A DNA stretch of 64,000 nt from positions 68,675,771 through 68,739,770 of the forward strand of contig NC_080672.1 in the NCBI RefSeq assembly GCF_030247195.1, in the 5' to 3' direction. The position numbers were made by a program, and so were the translations under genes. The stretch's first letter is position 1; every line of letters starts with the position of its first letter. The notes beneath the pieces are model-generated. The model ran no database searches, was not told the DNA's origin, and saw nothing but the letters and a program-made list of their open reading frames with translations. Below, one piece after another: positions 57,873 to 64,000 of the stretch. This DNA comes from Topomyia yanbarensis. Taxonomy: Eukaryota > Arthropoda > Insecta > Diptera > Culicidae.

Positions 57873-59157
57873 AAGGGCGAACACGAAATTATTGCGACAC
57901 CGAAAATGTCATGCCAATTTTCTTATAATGTTTAAAATCAAACCAAAATTTTAGGGTAGTTTTATACATATATTTTCATCAAAAATCAAAAGAAAAGTTA
58001 ATCGAAGGAGGCTTGAGTGTAAAATTGAACGCATTTTCGCTTGATACCCTCCATTAAAGTCTTTACAGTGTCATCCGGTACGTTTCTCAGTTTTTCTTAA
58101 CATGTCCTTCTCGTCTTTGACTGTCTTCTTGCTCTTCCGAAGTTCCCGCTTCATCATTGCCCAGTACTGCTCCACCGGGCGCAGCTCCGGACAGTTTGGC
58201 GGATTCATGTCCTTTGGAACAAAATGGACAGAATTGGCCTCATACCACTCCAGGACACTTTTAGAGTAGTGGCATGATGCCAAATCTGGCCAAAATAGCG
58301 GAGCTTCGTCGTGCTGCTGCAAGAACGGCAAGATGCGCTTCTCGAGGCACTCAGATTTGTAGATCTCGCCATTTACTGTGCCCTTTGTCACGAAAGGCTC
58401 ACTCCTCAGTCCGCAAGAGCAGATGGCCTGTCAAATAACATATTTGGAGGCGAACTTCAACATTTTCTTCTTCTTAAATTTGTCGTCCACATAGAACTTG
58501 CTCTTGCCGGTGAAAAACTCCAACCCCGGAATTTGCTTAAAATTGGCTTTTATATACGTTTCGTCGTCCATCACACAGCAGCCATATTTTGTCAGCATCT
58601 TCTCGTAGAGCTTCCGTGCCAGAGTTTTAGCCGTCGATTGTTCCTGCTCATCGCGGTTTGGGAAGTTCTGTACCTTGTATATATGTAGTCCAGCTCTCTT
58701 CTTTGCATTCTGGACGTAGCTCTGCGACATGCCGATCTTTTTAGCCAAATCACGGCTTGAGACGTTGGGATTTGCTTTAATCACCCGCTTCACCTTTCCC
58801 TCCGTCTTTTTGCTCTCCGGTACCGGTTTTCTTCCAGCTCCTTTGCCGTGGTCCAACGTCAACCGCTCCTGGAACCGCTTCAACACTCTGGAGACGGTTG
58901 AATGGTGAATGTTCAACATTTTTCCCAACTGCCGGTGCGACAGGTCAGGAAATTCCAGGTGTTTGAAAAGAATTTGTTCTCTCGACTCGCGTTGGTTTAC
59001 CTCCATTTTCGTTGAATCGGAAAACACGACTTCGAGTTTGACAGCATGTAAACAATACACATCAATGAGAAAGTGTGCAAAATTTGGTTGATTTTTGCCC
59101 AATGGTAAAAAAGTTATGCCCTGTTGTATGTGCCGCAATAATTTCGTGTTCGCCCTT
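57873..59157 (-). mobile_element. DD37E mariner (ITmD37E-type), 1285 bp with intact ends
   Basis: The ends AAGGGCGAACACGAAATTAT and its inverse are identical over about 24 bases. TA stands outside both ends (57871-57872 and 59158-59159). The single transposase gene lies on the minus strand. Length and layout match complete elements of this group, known from mosquitoes. Confidence 0.93.
57998..59006 (-). pseudogene. DD37E mariner transposase, one stop and one frameshift
   Basis: Cut-and-paste transposase of the IS630-Tc1-mariner superfamily. Two helix-turn-helix units at the N terminus would bind the element ends (LSHRQLGKMLNIHHSTVSRV and VSSRDLAKKIGMSQSYVQ). The catalytic triad is visible: D in MDDETYIK, D in FWPDLASCHY and E in RPVEQYW, with 37 residues between the last two, which defines DD37E. 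The start ATG 59006 is the first methionine before the first helix-turn-helix; an upstream in-frame stretch to 59138 is probably leader. Two lesions are seen: TGA just before QAICSCG, where relatives have tryptophan (about 58431), and a shift near 58090, after which the other frame ends with FYTQASFD and TAA at 57998. About 336 codons if read through. Confidence 0.93.
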
Positions 59158-59267
59158 TATCTACATAAAAACCCCTCCCCGAAGTAAAGCTGAAATGTAG
59201 TGCCGGGAAGAAATCAGGTCTGGCAAAAAGCAGTGGTTTTTGGCGGGTCGGGTGATGGCGAGCCCAG

Positions 59268-59911
59268 ACCCCACAACGGGACCAAACCGAAAAAAGTGGG
59301 ACAAAACATATGTGAGGCCTTAGATGTCATTTTAGAGTCAGCATTTCTTAGTAGGATATGTTCAAAATATTATTCTGCAACTTTTTAAATAGAATATTTT
59401 TTGGGTGGACTAAAGTAGAGCACCCGAGCAAAAAAAAATTTCAAAAGAATTTTTGTAAGGTTCGATGTTTTCGACAAAGCTGTAGAATACTATGTTTTGA
59501 ATAACTTCTTCTAAGATACCACAGACATCAGGCCTCATTTTTTGAGGCAAAATTGTTGTTTTTCGTAAATATGAGCATGAAAAAGTCGAAAAATTGATTT
59601 TAGGTCATATTTACGAAAAACAACAATTTTGCTTCAAAAATAAGGTCTAATGTCTGTAGTGTCTTAAAAGAAGTTATTCAAAACATAATATTCTATAACT
59701 TTGACGAAGGCATCGACCCTCTAAAAAAAATTTTGAAGATTTTTTTTGCTCGGATACTCTACTTTAGTCCAACTAAAAAATATTTTATTTAAAACGTTGC
59801 AGAATAGTATTGTAAACATATCCTACGAAGAAATGCTGGCTCTAAAATTACATCTAAGGCCTCAAATAGGTTTTGTCCCACCTTTTTCGGATTAGTCCCA
59901 CTGTGGACCCG
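59268..59911. mobile_element. Long fold-back element, about 640 bp, arms about 310 bp
   Basis: The left arm (from CCCCACAACGGGACC, through CCGAAAAAAGTGGGACAAAA, TATTTACGAAAAACAACAAT region) is repeated in reverse complement on the right, ending TGGGACTAATCC-type and GTGGACCC. The central loop is only a few tens of bases, around 59580-59600. Arms are about 85-90% alike by eye. Non-coding. A transcript would be a long double-stranded RNA. Confidence 0.88.
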
Positions 59912-59989
59912 TTCCCTGAGACGTTAGGGTTTTTGTATATTTTTTTCCTGCCGTATCAGGGCTTTTTGAAAGTTTTAATGCTCTATAAA

Positions 59990-60108
59990 AACAGACATTT
60001 TCCGATCTCGACGAACTGAGACAAACGGCATATGACCCTCCGGGCAGAGATTAGGTTGGCGATTTGTAGAGTGATTGCATAACCTTTCTATATGAGAAAG
60101 GCAAAAAC
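59990..60108 (-). repeat. Short reverse-strand head of the compound repeat
   Basis: Inverted head GCATAACCTTTCTATATGAG and the preceding GATCTCGACGAACTGAG segment are in family order; the rest is missing. Confidence 0.8.
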
Positions 60109-60438
60109 ATGTTTTGGCCTGATAAAAATGATTTGGGGAAAAACCTTGGTTAAAACCCAAAAATAAAAATAGATTTATTCTCGGCGGTACATCACTTAAA
60201 ATAACATAAGTACTTCGGAAAAGAATTTTTAGATTTGTCACTCACGAAAACGTTTAAGGGCACCCGATAATTTCTAAGCAATGTAGTTCGACATAATCGA
60301 CAGACATACTGACACATATGTCACTATTTACAAACAATTTCTGTCAATTCAACTGATTTCCAGTGGAGCGCCGAACAAACTGCACTAATTTGATTTTTAT
60401 CGTGCGATGTTCCTTGTCAGTGACTAGCACCAAATCTC
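60109..60438. other. Upstream region of the chitin-binding gene
   Basis: No repeat or gene recognised. It may hold distal regulatory sequence of the gene that starts at 60530. Confidence 0.4.
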
Positions 60439-60445
60439 ACAACAA

Positions 60446-60472
60446 AACTGATAAGAATAATATATATAAACA
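60446..60472 (+). promoter_or_regulatory. GATA site and TATA box of the chitin-binding gene
   Basis: CTGATAAG (about 60448-60455) is a strong GATA-factor site and TATATATAAA (60461-60470) a TATA box, about 60-80 bases before the ATG. GATA sites are common in midgut-expressed insect genes, which would suit a peritrophic-matrix protein; use of the site is inferred. Confidence 0.6.
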
Positions 60473-60529
60473 TTGCCGTCATCAGGGATCCCCTAATAAG
60501 AACTGACATTTGAAAGCATCCGCCTCATA

Positions 60530-61314
60530 ATGAAATCACTCATCTTACTAGTAGCAGTGCTTGCCGTGGTTCACGGTAACTCATTGGTAAGTTAAATTGC
60601 ACTCGTGAAATCCAATGTTCGATTAAAACAAAAGAATTTTCTTTCAAGATATGTCGCAACTATCGGGCAGGTGCACTGCTCCCCAATCCCGAAAACTGTG
60701 CCGAATTTTTCATGTGTCGTCCAGGACGAGCAGTACGATTCACCTGCCCGGACAACACCAAATACAACGCAGCCATTCAGGCATGTGACCCGACAATGGC
60801 AGTGCGCTGCAAACCCGGCAAGCTTCCGGTGGACATCGAATACACTCCGATCACCGCTCAACCGTCGGTCATCGAGCACACCAACACGGCCTGCATCAAC
60901 AAACCGGTGGCCACGTTGCTGTCGAATCCCCGCGAATGCAACAGCTTCTACCAATGTTCGCCGACCGGTGTGATCGTCTTCGAGTGCCCAGCCGGAACAC
61001 TGTTCGATTCTAATCGTCGCTACTGTGAACGCAGCGATGTGGCTTCTTGTCAATTCTTGCCTCAGTTGCCAATGCCTATTTTGCCGGAGTATCCCGGCAT
61101 TATCATTCCGGAGAATGAGGATCAAGTGCTGATGCGTTGCCGTGGTCAACGCGAGGGTGCCAAGATTCGGCATCCGACAAATTGTCGTCAGTATATTCAC
61201 TGTAGCTCACTAAATCGATCCCAAGTTTTTACCTGCCCGGCCGGAACGGCTTTCGATGAACTGCGTATGACGTGCGACTGGGAACGTAATGTTAAGTGTA
61301 ACAGAAGTGAGTGA
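60530..61314 (+). CDS. Secreted peritrophin-like protein with three chitin-binding domains
   Basis: Two exons, 60530-60586 and 60649-61314, give 240 residues; the 62-base intron has GTAAGT and a TTTCTTTCAAG acceptor, phase 0. Residues 1-17 form a signal peptide (MKSLILLVAVLAVVHG). Three chitin-binding type 2 (CBM14, peritrophin-A) domains follow, each with six cysteines: 21, 36, 42, 52, 65, 73; 101, 116, 122, 132, 145, 153; and 183, 198, 204, 215, 228, 236. Aromatic residues expected to contact chitin are present (FF, FY, YI before the third cysteine). Short proline-rich linkers separate them. Such proteins bind chitin in the gut peritrophic matrix or in cuticle; the three-domain, linker-separated form also fits obstructor-like cuticle proteins. 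The upstream GATA site favours gut. This is the only intact ordinary gene seen. Confidence 0.95.
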
Positions 61315-61348
61315 TTAAAATAATTATTTTTGGAACAATCAGTGGCAA

Positions 61349-61354
61349 TAAAAA
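61349..61354 (+). terminator. Polyadenylation signal AATAAA
   Basis: AATAAA 35 bases after the stop of the chitin-binding gene, a usual distance for a short insect 3' untranslated region. Position and match only. Confidence 0.65.
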
Positions 61355-61379
61355 GTATTAGGCTCATTGAAAGCTAAGG

Positions 61380-62805
61380 TGGTGGGCAACGGGAAATTGT
61401 GCGTACACTTTTGGTCATCCGAATATTCTGATTGTTAGAACGTCGTATGTCAAAATGCTAGGAAAAAGTGTGCGATGAGAAGTACGTTCGTACACTCACT
61501 TTTCAGAGGTTATAGAGGTTTGTTGTGAACGTAAAACTTTTCTAATTACCAGATCATTCCAGACAATAATCTTTTGTAAAGACTAGTCGTAAAAGAAATC
61601 CTTCATCCAATGCCGAGATTGCATGACTTTGCTGAGTTCCGGCGCACCTGAAGAAGCGCTCAACTTCACTCTTACAAATGTTTTCCATGGCAAAACACAA
61701 CACCCCTAAATCATCGCTCTTATCAGATTAGCCGGTGTGTTTCAATAATTGAAGAAGGAAGCAATAAATCTCACTCCGCTTAATCCGCCCAACTTCCCAA
61801 CGCGGCCGTGGTCGGAAAGAGTACACTTTTCCGCAAGTAGGTAAGTATCGAAAAGTGCTACCTGGCATAAATTACACCACAGACTCTCGACGGAGGAAAA
61901 GAGTGCGATATTCGAAATTGTGTAAATCATGCAATCGACTCGCGGTTGCAGAATTCAGTCCGATACGATCCGAACAAGAAGGAACAACATGAGCACCTGA
62001 CTGATATACCTTCAATTTGATCTCGCCTTCACTGCCGAGGCTGCGCTCCGCTGCAGTTGCAGTTCACCTGCGTAAGCTAAGAGATCACCGCTAATTGCTA
62101 TAATCACTGTTCGTTCGACTGAAGTGAAATACGAGTCGTAGTTGCAACTTTTCGAATGTTAATCAACCGTCAACGACTCGATGAAACTAACTAGGGTTGA
62201 TTGGGGTAAAACATTGAAGTAATGTTTGAATTTCTGTAATAACGGAGTAGCGATAGCGTTTCGATCCTACTTACCCTGCAAGGGACCAATGTTACTTGGC
62301 GTGCTATGGATTTCGTTGCATGGGTCGGGTGCGGCCGTAATCGTTGCAAGGCGCCTGTAAAAACAAATTCCTAGGAATAAATCACTTCGTGTTATCACAC
62401 TGGCCGTACTGTTGCCAACATGGCTCCGGCTCCGGTGTCTTACGAGATCAGACTCTTGAAGAAAATAAATTGTAAACAAACTCATAACTTACGTCGCTGC
62501 ACTCGGGTCAATTATATTGTTTTAGGCAACTTTGATTTATTGAGTTCCGAGCTGGACATCTTAATCGGCTGCTGGGGAACTGTGGATTATGAAGCTCGAT
62601 AGATGAAAAATCTTGGAAGCAATATTTCTTTCAGCACCAGACATACTACTTTGAACGATTTTTTTGTTGAGACATAAGCAGTGCGGAATCTTGCTGGATA
62701 TGAATAGAAGGTTTTGGTACTTTGACTCAACAATCGGTGTAAAGAGCTCGACTTCAGCATGTGATTGGAATCCCAAGAATCCAATGCTGTCTTTTGTTTC
62801 TTTTT
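61380..62805. other. Repeat-poor stretch downstream of the chitin-binding gene
   Basis: No supportable gene. GTAAGCTAAGAGATCACCGC-type sequence near 62070 has balanced composition and could be regulatory, but nothing decisive is visible. Frames at 62267-62784 lack features. Confidence 0.4.
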
Positions 62806-63170
62806 TCTAATTACACTTTAAGTTTAACTTTTAGTTTTGCGCTTTTCCGTTTTTATTTTTCACCTTTTATTTTTTTACTATTTGCTTCTAACTTTCTACT
62901 TTTCATTTTTCAATTTTTGTTTCTTACTTTTGACACTTGACTTTGACTTTTTCATTTTTTGTTTTTTACTTTTGATTTGACTTTTGATTTTTGACTCTTG
63001 ACTTTTAAATTTTTTGCTTTTCAATTTTGACTTGACTTTTAAGTTTTGACTTTTGAATTTTTCATTTTTTCCTTCTTACTTTTGACTCTTGATTTTTGAT
63101 TTTTGACCTTTGACTTTTGACTTGTGACTTTTGACTTTTGAATCTTGACTTTTGACTTTTTCACTTTTCA
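62806..63170 (+). repeat. Degenerate (CTTTTGA)-type tandem sequence
   Basis: Variants of ACTTTTG/ATTTTTG with 7-base or so spacing fill the stretch, becoming more regular to the right. Confidence 0.75.
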
Positions 63171-63175
63171 CAGTC

Positions 63176-63310
63176 CACATTTCACATTTCACATTTCACA
63201 TTTCACATTTCACATTTCACATTTCACATTTCACATTTCACATTTCACATTTCACATTTCACATTTCACATTTCACATTTCACAATTCACATTTCACATT
63301 TCACAGTTCA
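63176..63310 (+). repeat. 7-bp microsatellite (CACATTT)n
   Basis: About 18 near-perfect copies of a heptamer. Three units make seven codons, hence the open frame at 63145-63444 with a 7-residue repeat; no coding support. Confidence 0.92.
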
Positions 63311-63329
63311 CTTTTCAAATGAAATATAT

Positions 63330-64000
63330 AATACTTCCATTGACTGCTATTGAATTTCTTTCAGTACTGACTTTTGGTTCCGGAGTTACAGATTGGTTAT
63401 TAGAGTTACTTAGAAATTTCTCATATAAACCGGTACAATCGTAATACCTCATAGAATAAAAATCTATTGAAATGAATATCAAATTACTTCGATTCGCTGG
63501 TCTGGATCACTGATGGTGAATCAAAGATTCTTGGGATAGTTTGGCCACTATCAATAATTCCTGATGTCTCGGGTTCCGGGTATATTCCAGAACTAAAGCC
63601 GCTTCGGTGATGAATGAACCAATTTTCACTAACCTTGTCTCAAATTGAAAGTATAACCAACCTCACACCAGCATTGCCTTCACCCAACCGTGTACCAAAT
63701 AGATTGTTTCCAACGTATCCTCCTCTCCCACTAATTCTCTTCCTACCTTCCTTCACCATTATATTTTTGTTTGTTTCCAGCGTGTCAGTGTAATAATAAT
63801 AATTTAACTTTTTCCATGTACGACAGCAGTCTAACCAATTTCATGAAGTTGTTGTAATTTTCTAGCATTGTAAAAAAATCGAGATCATTGCAACGAATAC
63901 ACGAAAGATATTAGAAATATTCAATTCAATAGATTTGCGGGTAAATGAAATGGGCGGAAATCAATCAAAAAAGATGGGTTGGTAATGTCAGCGACATAAT
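63330..64000 (+). repeat. Plus-strand compound repeat part, running off the window
   Basis: TGACTGCTATTGAATTTCTT and GGTTCCGGAGTTACAG correspond to the mid-part of copies A and B, and the later GCGGTGATGAATGAACC-type text to the inverse of 53990-54060. The 7-bp array stands where other copies have their TG microsatellite. Confidence 0.65.

Noticed and set aside
1..64000. Bacterial or horizontally acquired gene cluster
   Set aside because: No operon, Shine-Dalgarno-led genes or compositional island was found; the exciting structure here is transposable-element layering.

Overview
This window reads as chromosomal DNA of a mosquito, most likely culicine; the species cannot be named from sequence alone. 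The case rests on composition (AT-rich, riddled with simple repeats and short TA-, TTAA- and 8-bp-flanked elements), on a DD37E mariner of the type described from mosquitoes, on several non-LTR retrotransposon lineages (CR1-like, R1-like, I/Jockey-like), on a tRNA-derived SINE, and on a compact three-domain peritrophin-like chitin-binding gene with a short intron. Only one ordinary host gene is clear: the 240-residue secreted chitin-binding protein at 60530-61314 (+). Nearly everything else is transposable elements, many inserted into one another.

Layout. 1-6.9 kb: small elements (hairpin-ended MITEs, a SINE, two copies of a 1.1-kb compound repeat, two 255-bp MITEs). 6.9-10.2 kb: a THAP/P-element transposase relic split by a 1.67-kb hAT-type insertion and followed by a second hAT MITE. 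10.4-20.6 kb: a 9-bp minisatellite, then AT-rich sequence with MITE and SINE remnants. 20.6-27.2 kb: reverse-strand copies of the compound repeat, one carrying a piggyBac-type MITE. 27.8-30.9 kb: an RNase H-bearing LINE relic (-). 30.9-32.6 kb: a repeat with nested SINE and TA-flanked insertions. 34.5-40.8 kb: a nearly complete I/Jockey-like LINE (-). 42.5-46.1 kb: mostly repeat-poor. 46.1-50.8 kb: a CR1-like LINE (-). 50.8-54.7 kb: fold-back elements and repeat copies. 54.7-57.9 kb: an R1-like LINE (+), apparently hit in its 3' part by the mariner (57.9-59.2 kb). 59.27-59.91 kb: a 640-bp hairpin. 60.5-61.4 kb: the host gene. 62.8-64 kb: 7-bp tandem arrays and another compound-repeat copy.

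How the parts relate. All transposase and reverse-transcriptase frames are broken by stops, frameshifts or insertions, so autonomous movement from this window looks unlikely. The value is in stratigraphy: several insertions can be matched to an unoccupied copy of the same host repeat elsewhere in the window, which fixes element ends and target duplications exactly. The oddest signal is a pair of 255-bp MITEs whose outer 23-nt ends are perfect inverted repeats within each copy but differ at 6 of 23 positions between copies, although their interiors are about 96% alike. No CRISPR, operon, viral gene or toxin gene was recognised.
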